DNA of 64,000 nucleotides from Bog-159 sp963738375 (GTDB lineage: Bacteria > Acidobacteriota > Terriglobia > Bryobacterales > Bryobacteraceae): contig CAVTWL010000010.1 of NCBI GenBank assembly GCA_963738375.1, positions 62,001-126,000 of the forward strand, read 5' to 3'. Of this stretch, positions 36,877 through 48,093 are shown piece after piece. How positions within the stretch are numbered: the first letter of the stretch is position 1; each line of letters opens with the position of its first letter. A program made the position numbers and the translations under genes. Under the pieces are notes generated by a model. It saw only the letters and a list, made by a program, of their open reading frames with translations. It was not told where the DNA came from and made no database searches.

Positions 36877-38010
36877 ATGCGTACTCTGCTTCAGTTTTCA
36901 CTTGGGATCTCTCTGTCCGGAGCCTTGTTTGCTCAGTATCCGGCTTTAACGCTACCGCCCAGCGGCAACAACCAAAAGGCGTCGGTCACTCAGTTCATCG
37001 GTCCGGTAAAGGTCACCATCGACTACTCCAGCCCGGCCGTTCACAGCCCCGGCGGCAAAGATCGCCGCGGCGAAATCTGGGGTAAGTTGGTCCCCTATGG
37101 CATGACTGACTTAGGTGTGATGAACGGCAAGCAAAGCCCATGGCGCGCAGGCGCCAATGAGAACACCGTCTTCACCGTCTCCGACGCGGTCACTATCGAC
37201 GGCCAGGCTTTACCCGCCGGTCAGTACGGCCTGCATCTCATCCCCGGCCAGGACGAATGGACCTTGATCTTCTCCAAGAACTCAAAGTCCTGGGGCAGCT
37301 TCTTCTACGACGAAACTCAGGACGCCCTTCGCGTGAAGGTCAAACCGGCCAAGCACGACTACACCGAATGGCTGACCTACGAATTCACCGCCCGCCGCCC
37401 CGCCGAAGCCACCGCCCAATTGCAGTGGGAAGAACTGGCCATCCCGTTTAATATCAAAGTCGACAACGTCAACGATCTCTACATCTCCAAGCTCCGCCAG
37501 GAGCTCACCGGCGGCGCGGGCTTCGATCCGCTGGCTTATGACGCCGCCGCGCAATTCTGCGTCCAGGCAGACACCCACCTCGACCAGGCCCTCACCTGGG
37601 CCGACGCTGCTTTGAACCCGCCCCTCGGCCAGCCCAACTTCGGCACCCTCAGCACCAAGGCCCAAGTCCTCCTGAAGATGGGTAAGGACCCCGAAGCCGC
37701 CAAACTCATGGACGCCGCCGTCCACGATCCCAGCGCCACCGCGCTCCAGATTCATCAGTACGGCCGCCAGTTGCTCCAGCAAAAGAAGAATCAGGAAGCC
37801 CTGGAAGTCTTCCAGTTGAACGCCAAACGCAACGGCGACGCGTGGCCCATTAACGTCGGTCTGGCCCGCGCCTACATGGCTCTCGGCGATTATCCCAAAG
37901 CCGCCGAATACGCCCGCAAAGCCGTCGATCAGGCGCCCGACCCGGTCAACAAGAAGAACCTGGAAGCCATGGCCAAGACGCTCTCCGAAGGCAAAGCCTT
38001 CGACAACTAA
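36877..38010 (+). CDS. Exported DUF2911 protein with TPR repeats
   Basis: A 377-residue exported protein (signal ending ALFAQ). The first 180 residues are a DUF2911 domain: SVTQFIGPVKVTIDYSSPAV, DRRGEIWGKLVPYGMTDLGV, TIDGQALPAGQYGLHLIPGQ and DEWTLIFSKNSKSWGSFFYD. The C-terminal part has TPR-like units (ALTWADAALNPPLGQPNFGT, YGRQLLQQKKNQEALEVFQL, GLARAYMALGDYPKAAEYAR). The stop TAA overlaps the facing ligase stop within CTAA. DUF2911 function is unknown. Confidence 0.85.
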   Translation: MRTLLQFSLGISLSGALFAQYPALTLPPSGNNQKASVTQFIGPVKVTIDYSSPAVHSPGGKDRRGEIWGKLVPYGMTDLGVMNGKQSPWRAGANENTVFTVSDAVTIDGQALPAGQYGLHLIPGQDEWTLIFSKNSKSWGSFFYDETQDALRVKVKPAKHDYTEWLTYEFTARRPAEATAQLQWEELAIPFNIKVDNVNDLYISKLRQELTGGAGFDPLAYDAAAQFCVQADTHLDQALTWADAALNPPLGQPNFGTLSTKAQVLLKMGKDPEAAKLMDAAVHDPSATALQIHQYGRQLLQQKKNQEALEVFQLNAKRNGDAWPINVGLARAYMALGDYPKAAEYARKAVDQAPDPVNKKNLEAMAKTLSEGKAFDN

Positions 38011-39593
38011 ACTACCGGCGGCAGCAGCGCCTTGATCGTCTTGATCGAGTCCGCGTCTGCCGCCTTCTTGTCCCTCCGCCAGCGCGCCATGCGCGGGAAA
38101 CGCACCGCAATTCCGGATCGATGGCGCGGCGAACGCTGGATCCCCTCGAACGCTAGTTCAAATACCAACTCCGGCTTCACCGATCGCACCGGCCCGAATT
38201 TCTCGATCGTGTTGGCCCGCACGAAGGCATCCACCCGCCGGATCTCCTCGTCGGTCAGTCCCGAGTAGGCCTTGGCAAACGGCACCAGTTTGCCATCCTC
38301 CCAAACGCCAAACGTATAGTCGGTGTAGAGGCTCGCGCGCCGCCCATTCCCCGGCTGCGCGTAGATCAGCACCGCATCCACCGAAAACGGCTGGATCTTC
38401 CACTTCCACCAATCCCCGCGCCGCCTGCCCACGCGATACGGCGATCCCAGCCGCTTCAGCATGAAGCCTTCCACCTTGCGTTCCCGCGCCTCCTGCCGCA
38501 GCACCGCCAACTCCGCCCAACTCGCGGCCCGCACCACCGGCGAAACGATCATCGCCGAATCCGCCGGCGCAATTTCTTCCAATCGCGCCCGCCGCCATTC
38601 GATCGGCCGCTCCCGCACATCCTCCCCGTTCAGCTCCAGCAGATCGTAAGCCACCATCACCACCGGCACGTCCACCAGAATCTTCCCGCCCAGTACCTTC
38701 CGCCCGATGCGCCGCTGCATCGCCGCGAACGGCAGCGGCTCGCCATTCTTCCAGGGCATGATCTCGCCGTCCACCACCACGCCGTCCGGCAACTGCGCGC
38801 CCAGCGCTTCCAACTCCGGAAACCGCTCCGTCATCAACTCTTCCCCGCGCGACCACACGTACGTCCGCCATCCCCGATGCACCAACTGCGCGCGAATCCC
38901 ATCCCACTTCCACTCCACCTGCCACGCGCCGATATCGCCCAAATCCTCGACCGCGCCCTCCACCGGATACGCCAGAAAGAAAGGATACGGCCGGCTCACG
39001 TCCGCATCCTTCCCATCCGCCGCCACCAGTTGCGACCAGAACTCCGCCGTCGGCTGCCAGTCACCCATCAGACGGTGAGAGATCACCGCCGCTTCCACAC
39101 CGCTCACCGCTGCCACCGCCCGCACCACCAGGCTCTGCGAAACGCCCACGCGAAACTCGCCCGTGATGATCTTGTTCCACGCGAACCGCTGCCGTTCGTC
39201 CATCTCCCGCCACGCCGCCGCCAGCGACGCGCGCCGCGCATCGTCTTCCGCCTCCCGCAGCGGCAGCAGCCGCTCTTCGATCCAGTAATGCAGCGGTAAG
39301 TCGCTCGACCCCTGTGCCGGCGGCAGCAGCAGCGCGATCGTCTCCGCGAAGTCCCCCACCGCGTGGTAGCACTCGCTAAATAGCCATTCCGGAATGCCCG
39401 ACTCCTCCATCGCCCATTGCGCCAGCTTGCGCGATTCCAGCAGCCGCTTCGGACGCCGTCCGATCAGGAAAGTCGCCGCCCACGCCGCATCCGCCGCCGG
39501 CACCCGCGCAAAATACCGCGTCATCGCCGCCACCTTCTCGTTCGTCTTGGTGGTCTCGTCGATGGCCGCGTACAGATCGGCGAATGCCTTCAT
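38007..39593 (-). CDS. ATP-dependent DNA ligase (LigB-like, cisplatin-damage-response type)
   Basis: A 528-residue ATP-dependent ligase. The N-terminal DNA-binding domain (FADLYAAIDETTKTNEKVAA, WNKIITGEFRVGVSQSLVVR) precedes the adenylation core with the nucleotidyl lysine in VEWKWDGIRAQLV near residue 240, then VVVDGEIMPWKNGEPLPFAA and KVEGFMLKRLGSPYRVGRRR. The OB domain follows (WWKWKIQPFSVDAVLIYAQP). ATG 39593 overlaps the stop of the exonuclease gene. This ligase type usually sits with an MBL-fold exonuclease and often with an Lhr-type helicase; only the exonuclease is here. Confidence 0.9.
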   Translation of the reverse strand: MKAFADLYAAIDETTKTNEKVAAMTRYFARVPAADAAWAATFLIGRRPKRLLESRKLAQWAMEESGIPEWLFSECYHAVGDFAETIALLLPPAQGSSDLPLHYWIEERLLPLREAEDDARRASLAAAWREMDERQRFAWNKIITGEFRVGVSQSLVVRAVAAVSGVEAAVISHRLMGDWQPTAEFWSQLVAADGKDADVSRPYPFFLAYPVEGAVEDLGDIGAWQVEWKWDGIRAQLVHRGWRTYVWSRGEELMTERFPELEALGAQLPDGVVVDGEIMPWKNGEPLPFAAMQRRIGRKVLGGKILVDVPVVMVAYDLLELNGEDVRERPIEWRRARLEEIAPADSAMIVSPVVRAASWAELAVLRQEARERKVEGFMLKRLGSPYRVGRRRGDWWKWKIQPFSVDAVLIYAQPGNGRRASLYTDYTFGVWEDGKLVPFAKAYSGLTDEEIRRVDAFVRANTIEKFGPVRSVKPELVFELAFEGIQRSPRHRSGIAVRFPRMARWRRDKKAADADSIKTIKALLPPVV

Positions 39594-40606
39594 GCTTCCG
39601 CCTCGCCCGGCGCCGCGCCAGTCTCGTCCTGCTCGCCCTCGAAGCGCGTCTCGACCGCGTGCGCGTCCATGCCCTGCTGTTTCAGCCACTCCACAACGGG
39701 TCCGCGATATCCGTGCGTCACCCAAACGCGCTGTGCGCCCGACTGACTGATGGCGGACATCAGCCCCGCCCAATCCGCGTGATCCGACAGCACGAAGCCC
39801 CGGTCGAGCGATCTTCGCCTCCGCGCCCCGCGAATCCGCATCCAACCCGAAACGAACGCCGTCGAAACCGGTCCGAACCGCCGCGTCCATGGGCTACCAT
39901 GCGCCGATGGCGGCGCCACAATCAACGCCTCCGCCCACTTCGTCCCCGCCGCCGCAGCCGCCACGTGCGTCGTCGCCGCCAGCGCGATCCCCGCCTCGCG
40001 ATACAGCCTGCAATAATTCTCCACCGCCCCGTGCGTGTAAATCGGACCCGCCGCGCCCAGCCCCGCCAGCACCCGCTGCGCCTTGCCCAGGCTGTAAGCG
40101 AACAGCAAACTAGCCTTGCCCGCTTCCCGGTTCGCCGCCCACCAGTTCAGAATCTCCGCGAACACGGCCCTCTCCCCAGGCCACCGGTAGATCGGTAAAC
40201 CGAATGTCGATTCCGTCACGAACGTGTCGCAGCGCACCGCCTCGAACGCCGCACAAGTCGGGTCCGGCTCCAGCTTGTAGTCTCCCGAAACAACCCATAC
40301 CTCGCCGCCCTGCTCCATCCGCACCTGCGCCGACCCCAGGATGTGTCCGGCCGGATGCAGCGAAACCCGCACCCCCCCCATCTCCACGGTTTCGCCGTAA
40401 TCGACCGCCTGAATCGCCGCTTCATCCCCCAGCCGCGCCCGAAGCACGCCTTCACCCACCCGCGCCGCCAGATACGCCCCCGAACCCGGACACGCATGGT
40501 CCGAGTGCGCGTGCGTAATCACCGCGCGATCTACCGGCCGCCACGGATCGACATAGAAATCGCCCGCTTCGCAATACAACCCGTTGCCTGTCAGTTGAAG
40601 GAGCAA
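39590..40606 (-). CDS. Ligase-associated MBL-fold DNA exonuclease
   Basis: A 338-residue metallo-beta-lactamase/beta-CASP-type nuclease. Metal motifs: ITHAHSDHACPGSGAYLAAR (HxHxDH), SLHPAGHILGSAQV, VWVVSGDYKLEPDP and the late FVLSDHADWAGLM. CDTFVTESTFGLPIYRWPGE is typical of ligase-associated exonucleases. It overlaps the ligase start by four bases, so both form one repair unit processing DNA ends. The start is only one base from the dehydrogenase stop. Confidence 0.9.
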   Translation of the reverse strand: MLLQLTGNGLYCEAGDFYVDPWRPVDRAVITHAHSDHACPGSGAYLAARVGEGVLRARLGDEAAIQAVDYGETVEMGGVRVSLHPAGHILGSAQVRMEQGGEVWVVSGDYKLEPDPTCAAFEAVRCDTFVTESTFGLPIYRWPGERAVFAEILNWWAANREAGKASLLFAYSLGKAQRVLAGLGAAGPIYTHGAVENYCRLYREAGIALAATTHVAAAAAGTKWAEALIVAPPSAHGSPWTRRFGPVSTAFVSGWMRIRGARRRRSLDRGFVLSDHADWAGLMSAISQSGAQRVWVTHGYRGPVVEWLKQQGMDAHAVETRFEGEQDETGAAPGEAEA

Positions 40607-40607
40607 G

Positions 40608-41540
40608 CTAGTATCCGCGGCCTTTGTCCGTCACTACATTCTGCAATGCTTCGCCCTTCCGGTACCGTTCGAAATTATCCAGAAACAACTGCATCGCCCG
40701 CTGCTGCCAGTCCGGCGTATGGTCGGCCGAGTGCGCCGAGAGCAATACGTTATCCAGGGCAAAGAAAGGATGCCCCGCCGGCAGCGGCTCCTTCTCGAAC
40801 ACATCCAGCGCCGCGCCGCCTATCCGCCGCTCGCCGAGCGCCGCGATCAACGCCGCCTCATCCACCAGCGGCCCGCGCCCCACATTGATCAAGACCGCGT
40901 TCGCCTTCATCGCCCGCAGTTCCGCCTCACCCACGATCCCGCGCGTCTCGGGCGTAAGCGGTGCGCTCAGCAGCACGTAATCCGATTGCGCCAGCAGTTC
41001 GCGCTTGCGTTCCGCTCCATCCGCGCGCCGCAGCCCCAGCACCCGCATTCCCATCGCCTCCGCGCGCCGCGCCGCCGCCTTCCCGATATCGCCCATTCCA
41101 ATAATGCCCATGGTCTGCCCGGCTACCTGCACCGTGTCGAACGGATCCCACTCCCCGGCCTCCTGGCTGCGCACCATCCGCCGCAGGCCCTTGGCAAAGT
41201 ACAGCACCGCGCCGATTACGAACTCGCCCAGAATCTCGCTGAACACGCCGCGTGCGTTGGTCAGCACCGCCGAACTCCCAGCCAGTTCCGGAAACAACAG
41301 CTCATCCAGCCCCGCCGACCGCGAGTGAATCCACCGCACTCGAGGCGTACGCTGGAACACCTCCCGCAGCAACTCCCGGCTGCCGGTCCAATTCAAAATC
41401 ACATCCGCCTCCGCAGCCGCGTCGGCAAATGCTTCCACGCGATTTCCCGCCGCAATCCGCACCCCATCGGGCAGCGCTTCCAGCATTCCCAGCAGCGGAT
41501 CCGTAGGGCTCGCCAACACCAAAACTGTGCTATCGTCCAT
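40608..41540 (-). CDS. D-2-hydroxyacid dehydrogenase
   Basis: A 310-residue NAD-binding dehydrogenase. The Rossmann motif is MGIIGMGDIGKAAARRAEAM near residue 143; the active-site residues are Arg in VLINVGRGPLVDEAAL, Glu in LDVFEKEPLPAGHP and His in NVLLSAHSADHTPDW. The N-terminal half has WIHSRSAGLDELLFPELAGS. It belongs to the phosphoglycerate/glyoxylate reductase group; the substrate is uncertain. Its ATG at 41540 lies 15 bases from the divergent glpX ATG, and no ribosome binding site is seen. Confidence 0.85.
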   Translation of the reverse strand: MDDSTVLVLASPTDPLLGMLEALPDGVRIAAGNRVEAFADAAAEADVILNWTGSRELLREVFQRTPRVRWIHSRSAGLDELLFPELAGSSAVLTNARGVFSEILGEFVIGAVLYFAKGLRRMVRSQEAGEWDPFDTVQVAGQTMGIIGMGDIGKAAARRAEAMGMRVLGLRRADGAERKRELLAQSDYVLLSAPLTPETRGIVGEAELRAMKANAVLINVGRGPLVDEAALIAALGERRIGGAALDVFEKEPLPAGHPFFALDNVLLSAHSADHTPDWQQRAMQLFLDNFERYRKGEALQNVVTDKGRGY

Positions 41541-41555
41541 GAGGAGAAAGCTACC

Positions 41556-42533
41556 ATGTTCGACCTCTCTCTGGAAGTCCTCCGCGTTGTCGAGGAAGCT
41601 GCGATCGCATCCGCCCGCACCATGGGCATGGGCGATGGCGATGCGGCCGACCGGGCCGCCGTCGAGTCCATGCGCCGGTGCCTCGACACCATCGCCATCG
41701 ATGGCACCATCGTAATCGGCGAAGGTGAACGCGATTCCGCGCCCATGCTCTTCATCGGCGAAAAGGTCGGCTCGGCCAAAGACCAGCCCGGCGCGCTATC
41801 GGTGGATATCGCCGTCGATCCGCTCGAAGGCACCAATCTGTGTTCCACCGGCGCGGGCGGCGCCATCACCGTGCTCGCCGCCTCGGAACGCGGCGGCCTG
41901 CTGCATGCCCCCGATTGCTACATGCAGAAGATCGTCGTCGGCCCCGCCGCTAAAGGCGCGGTCGATCTCGAAGCGCCGGTCAAACACAACCTGAAAGCCA
42001 TTGCCCGCCGCCTCCAGCGCGGCGTTGACGATCTGGTCGTGGTAGTCCTCGATCGCCCGCGTCACGAGCAGCTCATTGCCGACATCCGCGAAGCCGGCGC
42101 GCGCATTCGTCTGATTGGCGATGGCGATCTGTCCGCAGGCATCGCCGCCGCGGTTTCCGGCACTGGTGTTCACGCCGTCATGGGCTCCGGCGGCGCTCCG
42201 GAAGGCGTCCTCACCGCCGCCGCCCTGCGCTGCCTCAATGGCGAAATCCTCGGCCGCCTCGTAGTCAAAGACGATGCCCAGAAGGAGCGCATGCAGGCCA
42301 TGGGCATCCGCGACCCGGGCAAGATCTACTCCACTGCCGAACTCGCGCCCGGCCGCAGCATCGTCTTCGCCGCCTCCGGTGTCACCGACGGCAATCTCTT
42401 GAAGGGCGTCCGCTTCTTCGGCGATGGCACGCGCACGCAATCCATCGTGATGACTCACTCGCCGGCCCGCGTGCGCTTCATCGATACCGTGCACCTGGAA
42501 AACAAGCCCGACGTCAAAGTCCGTTTCCGCTAG
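41556..42533 (+). CDS. glpX: Fructose-1,6-bisphosphatase class II
   Basis: A 325-residue GlpX-type phosphatase for gluconeogenesis. GAGGAG is 10-15 bases before ATG 41556. Metal and substrate motifs: VIGEGERDSAPMLFIGE, SVDIAVDPLEGTNLCSTGAG, LIGDGDLSAGIAAAV, HAVMGSGGAPEGVLTAAALR. All expected active-site residues are present. It is divergent from the dehydrogenase, with only 15 bases between the start codons. Confidence 0.93.
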   Translation: MFDLSLEVLRVVEEAAIASARTMGMGDGDAADRAAVESMRRCLDTIAIDGTIVIGEGERDSAPMLFIGEKVGSAKDQPGALSVDIAVDPLEGTNLCSTGAGGAITVLAASERGGLLHAPDCYMQKIVVGPAAKGAVDLEAPVKHNLKAIARRLQRGVDDLVVVVLDRPRHEQLIADIREAGARIRLIGDGDLSAGIAAAVSGTGVHAVMGSGGAPEGVLTAAALRCLNGEILGRLVVKDDAQKERMQAMGIRDPGKIYSTAELAPGRSIVFAASGVTDGNLLKGVRFFGDGTRTQSIVMTHSPARVRFIDTVHLENKPDVKVRFR

Positions 42534-42549
42534 CCCGTTGCATCGAACC

Positions 42550-42555
42550 TATAAT
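42550..42555 (+). promoter_or_regulatory. -10 element, leaderless-type start
   Basis: Perfect TATAAT ending six bases before ATG 42562 of the amidohydrolase. No ribosome binding site is present in the six bases (CGAGTG). Confidence 0.55.
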
Positions 42556-42561
42556 CGAGTG

Positions 42562-43851
42562 ATGCGTCTTCGGAGACTCCTCGCGTCACTTGCCCTATGT
42601 TGCGGCGGCCAGTTTAACCCCGCCGCGGCCCAAAGCCCGCCTCCCCAGCAGATCCTCGTGAAGACAGGCCGCCTGCTCGATGTCAAAGCCGGCCGCTATG
42701 TCGAAAACGCCGCTATCCTGATCGAGGGCGAGCGCATCAAGGAAATCGGCCCGTCAGCGGATCTGATCCAGCGGGCGCCGCGCGCGCGGATCCTCGACTG
42801 GCACTCCGCCACCGTGCTTCCGGGCTTGATCGACTGCCATACCCATCTGATGGCCCGCATGGGCAGTGGCGACGACGCCTACACGCTGAGCCTCGCCACG
42901 AAATCCCAAGCCTTCCGCGCACTCGAAGGCGCCTTCGACGCCCGCATTACGCTGGCCGCCGGATTCACCACCGTCCGCGACGTGGAAAGTGAAGGTTCCC
43001 AGTACGCCGACATCGCCCTCCGCGACGCCATCGATCAGGGCCTGGCAGAGGGCCCGCGTATGCTCGTTTCCACGCGCGGCATCGCAGCCGTCGGCCAGTA
43101 CGAGCCGTTCGGCATTTCGCCCGACTTGGTCGGCTTTCCCACCGGCGCGCAGATGATCAGCGGCGCCGAAGAAGCCCGCCGCGCGGTCCGCGAACAGATC
43201 GGCAACGGCGCCAATTGGATCAAGGTCTACGCCGACTGGTCCGAACCCACGCTTACCGTCGAAGAAATGAAGGTGATCGTGGAGGAGGCGCATAAGCACA
43301 AGCGCAAAGTGGCGGCCCATGCCACAACGCCGGAAGGCATTCACAACGCTCTCCTCGCCGGCGTGGATTCCATCGAGCACGGCCATCGCATCGATCGCGC
43401 CAACTTGGAGTTAATGAAGGCGCAAGGCGTGTTTCTGGTGCCTACCGTGGGCGTGATCGACGCGCGCGCCGCCACTCTGCCGGATAACGAGGCCATACAC
43501 AAGCGATTCGCCGCCTTCATGTCGCATATCGATGAGGGATTGAAAACCGCCAGTTCGTTAGGCGTCAAGATCGCATCCGGCTTCGATGCAGGTACCGCCG
43601 AAAGCCAGGGCAAGAACGCGGATGAATTGGTGGCGCTGGTGAAGCACGGCCTGTCTCCGCTCGAAGCCATCCGCGCCGCCACAACCAACGCCGCCGAATT
43701 ATTGGGGTGGGAAGACAGAGTCGGCGCGATTCAGCCGGACCACTTCGCGGACCTCATCGCAGTAGATGGCGACCCTCTGGCGAATATCGCCGTCCTAAAA
43801 AATGTGAAAACGGTCATGAAAGGCGGCGTGGTCGTCAAGGACGAGCACTGA
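42562..43851 (+). CDS. Exported amidohydrolase (imidazolonepropionase/prolidase-like)
   Basis: ATG 42562 gives a Sec signal (MRLRRLLASLALCCGG...AAAQ) and a mature metal-dependent amidohydrolase of about 405 residues. Metal site: VLPGLIDCHTHLMARMG, GANWIKVYADWSEPT (bridging Lys), KVAAHATTPEGIHNALLAGV (His), DSIEHGHRIDRANLE (His) and IASGFDAGTAESQGKNADEL (Asp). This set matches Xaa-Pro dipeptidase-like periplasmic amidohydrolases. TATAAT six bases before the ATG indicates a leaderless message. It converges on sdhB with four bases between stops. Confidence 0.87.
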   Translation: MRLRRLLASLALCCGGQFNPAAAQSPPPQQILVKTGRLLDVKAGRYVENAAILIEGERIKEIGPSADLIQRAPRARILDWHSATVLPGLIDCHTHLMARMGSGDDAYTLSLATKSQAFRALEGAFDARITLAAGFTTVRDVESEGSQYADIALRDAIDQGLAEGPRMLVSTRGIAAVGQYEPFGISPDLVGFPTGAQMISGAEEARRAVREQIGNGANWIKVYADWSEPTLTVEEMKVIVEEAHKHKRKVAAHATTPEGIHNALLAGVDSIEHGHRIDRANLELMKAQGVFLVPTVGVIDARAATLPDNEAIHKRFAAFMSHIDEGLKTASSLGVKIASGFDAGTAESQGKNADELVALVKHGLSPLEAIRAATTNAAELLGWEDRVGAIQPDHFADLIAVDGDPLANIAVLKNVKTVMKGGVVVKDEH

Positions 43852-43855
43852 GCTT

Positions 43856-44608
43856 TTATGCGCCGCGGCTCGCAACCGCTGACTTGACGAAATCGCGGTT
43901 CATGCGCGCGATCACTTCCAGCTTAATATCCTTCGGGCACACCGCTTCGCACTCGCCGATGTTGGTACAGTGGCCAAACATCTCGGCATTCACCTGCGCC
44001 ACCATCGCCATCGCGCGCCGATAGCGCTCCGGCTGGCCTTGCGGCAGAACCCCGAGGTGCGTAATCTTGGCGGCGGTGAACAGCGCCGCGGCGGCATTCG
44101 GACACATCGCCACGCAGGCGCCGCAGCCGATGCAGGCGGCCGCGTCCATGGAGATGTCCGCGGCTTGTTTGGGAATCAGGATATCGTTGCCGTCGGGAGC
44201 GCTGCCGGTAGGCGCGCTGATGAAACCGCCGGCCGCGATGATGCGGTCGAACGCGCTGCGATTCACCACCAGATCCTTCACGATGGGGAACGCGCGCGCG
44301 CGCCAGGGCTCCAGGTACAATTCATCGCCATCCTTGAAATGCCGCATGTGCAACTGGCAGACGGTCGTGCCGCGCTGCGGCCCGTGCGCCACGCCGTTGA
44401 TCATGAAGCCGCACATGCCGCAAATGCCCTCGCGGCAATCGTGGTCGAAAGCCACCGGCTCTTCGCCCTTTGCGATCAGGCTTTCGTTCAGAACGTCGAG
44501 CATCTCCAGGAACGACATCTCCGGGTTGACGTCCGGAGCGTCGTAACGCACCATGCGGCCTTTTTCGTTCGCGCTGGTTTGCCGCCAGATATGGAGGGTC
44601 AGTTTCAT
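43856..44608 (-). CDS. sdhB: Succinate dehydrogenase/fumarate reductase iron-sulfur subunit
   Basis: A 250-residue iron-sulfur subunit. The [2Fe-2S] motif is DHDCREGICGMCGFMINGVA near residue 57; [4Fe-4S] is ACIGCGACVAMCPNAAA near 155; [3Fe-4S] Cys residues are in HCTNIGECEAVCPKDIKLEV near 205. The start ATG 44608 follows the sdhA stop by one base. It passes electrons from the flavoprotein to the cytochrome b subunit. Confidence 0.93.
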   Translation of the reverse strand: MKLTLHIWRQTSANEKGRMVRYDAPDVNPEMSFLEMLDVLNESLIAKGEEPVAFDHDCREGICGMCGFMINGVAHGPQRGTTVCQLHMRHFKDGDELYLEPWRARAFPIVKDLVVNRSAFDRIIAAGGFISAPTGSAPDGNDILIPKQAADISMDAAACIGCGACVAMCPNAAAALFTAAKITHLGVLPQGQPERYRRAMAMVAQVNAEMFGHCTNIGECEAVCPKDIKLEVIARMNRDFVKSAVASRGA

Positions 44609-44609
44609 G

Positions 44610-46523
<1,914 letters not shown>

Positions 46524-46532
46524 TTTGCTTTC

Positions 46533-47234
46533 CTATTGCAGCTTCAGCACACCGATCATCACCATTACCGGGATCGAGATATTGCCGATAGCGATGAACC
46601 ACGCGAAGGCGGCCGCGAATTTCTTGATCCACGGCGTATAGCGCGGGTGGTTCACGCCGAGAGATTGGAACATGCTCCACAAGCCGTGATACAGATGCAT
46701 GCACAGCATCGCCATGGCGACGATATAGAAGATCGCGACAGCCGGGTTTTGGAAGCCCGCGATGACATTGGATCGCACGTCCATGTCGCCATCGGGCAGC
46801 GTATGCAGTGGGAGTACACTCCCCATGGTCAGATGCAGCACGTGAAAAATCACGAATGCCGCGATGATGGGACCGCTCCAGATCATGGTGCGGGCGGCAT
46901 AGCTGGCGGGAAGATCGTCCTTTTTCACGTACGACTGCGGACGCGCTTTCTGCTTCAGGCTCCACAACTGCACCGAGGCTACGATATGCATGATGACCGC
47001 CGTCAACAGCGCGCAGCGCGCGATCCACAGCAGCAGCGGATGCGAATGGAGGAAGTGGGCGTAACCGTTGATCTGCGTGGGATCCGGCGAATAGATTTGC
47101 AAATTACCGATCAGATGAGCCAGCACGTATCCAAACAGGATCACGCCGGTGACGGCCATGACCACCTTTTTTCCGATGGTGGCCTGATAAAACCCTATCG
47201 AGCGTTGTAGGGGATTGACGGTGGCAGCACTCAT
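46533..47234 (-). CDS. sdhC: Succinate dehydrogenase cytochrome b subunit (class B, single anchor)
   Basis: A 233-residue membrane anchor with five transmembrane helices. Conserved His residues are in GYVLAHLIGNLQIYSPDP, FLHSHPLLLWIARCALLTAV, IFHVLHLTMGSVLPLH and CMHLYHGLWSMFQSLGVNHP, the ligands of two b haems in single-anchor enzymes. It leads the sdhCAB operon. TATACT (minus strand, 47265-47270) gives a promoter with a leader of about 25 bases. Confidence 0.92.
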   Translation of the reverse strand: MSAATVNPLQRSIGFYQATIGKKVVMAVTGVILFGYVLAHLIGNLQIYSPDPTQINGYAHFLHSHPLLLWIARCALLTAVIMHIVASVQLWSLKQKARPQSYVKKDDLPASYAARTMIWSGPIIAAFVIFHVLHLTMGSVLPLHTLPDGDMDVRSNVIAGFQNPAVAIFYIVAMAMLCMHLYHGLWSMFQSLGVNHPRYTPWIKKFAAAFAWFIAIGNISIPVMVMIGVLKLQ

Positions 47235-47328
47235 GTAAATTTCTCTGGCGTTGAAAACAATTCCAGTATAATCGGATGCCAGAGTTTGCTGCGGGCTGCT
47301 GGTTCGGCGTGGGACCTGCCGGCTCCAG

Positions 47329-48042
47329 CTATCTCATCCGCTTGCTCGACATGCGGCCGGCCAGAATCGTAAGACCGATGATCAGCATGCCGACAGTGCC
47401 CGGCTCGGGAGCATTCGAACCGTGATTGATGCACTGCACATCCAGGATTCGGGCGCCGGTGCTCTGCGCACCATCAGCGGAAACCCAGGAAGCCGTAAAA
47501 TCGCTGGTAATGGGCGAGCCGGAATAACCGAACGTGATGGGCGCTCCCGTATTCTCAAGCTGGATGGCGACTTCGCCCGAGGTCAGCAGTCCGGCGGACT
47601 GCGCGCCAAGGCTGACGTCCGCCGACAGTAGGTCGACCGCGCCAGTATAAGAACCCCCGCTGCGGGAACCGGGTGTCAGCACCATGTCCCCTGTTGGCAG
47701 ATCGAGGCGCGCCGCGTTCGCATCGTTGAGGGCGAGCGAGGTTCCTCCGGTTTGCGACTCGATCGTCCCGTTAAAGAGGATCCCCTGTACGTAGACGCCG
47801 GATGTGCCGGGAATGGACGCGACCGGCCCGCCAAGCGGCATGCCGCCGAGAAGCATCTCGATCCCGGCGGGATAATCGTGGTTGCAATTCGAATAATTGG
47901 TGGAGAGATAGAAGATCAGGCTGTCGCCGTGGTCCAGGGTGACCTGTGAATTATTCGTGACGTCCAAAGTCGTAGCCTTTGATTGCGCGGCGAATCCCAG
48001 TGCCAGCGTACCCATTAAGAAAGCTGTAATGTGGTTTTTCAT
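47329..48042 (-). CDS. PEP-CTERM sorting domain protein
   Basis: A 237-residue exported protein with a Sec signal (MKNHITAFLMGTLALGFAAQ). The mature part is Ser/Gly/Thr-rich and probably beta. The C-terminus is a clear PEP-CTERM tag: APEPGTVGMLIIGLTILAGR followed by basic residues. Exosortase would cut near the PEP and the protein would be secreted or surface-bound with exopolysaccharide. No exosortase is in the window. Conspicuous CGGTA repeats lie upstream at 48094-48134. Confidence 0.85.
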   Translation of the reverse strand: MKNHITAFLMGTLALGFAAQSKATTLDVTNNSQVTLDHGDSLIFYLSTNYSNCNHDYPAGIEMLLGGMPLGGPVASIPGTSGVYVQGILFNGTIESQTGGTSLALNDANAARLDLPTGDMVLTPGSRSGGSYTGAVDLLSADVSLGAQSAGLLTSGEVAIQLENTGAPITFGYSGSPITSDFTASWVSADGAQSTGARILDVQCINHGSNAPEPGTVGMLIIGLTILAGRMSSKRMR

Positions 48043-48093
48043 AACTTACAACCCAAGTCTAGGGCCGTAAATTTCGAAAACCCAGGGTTTGCT

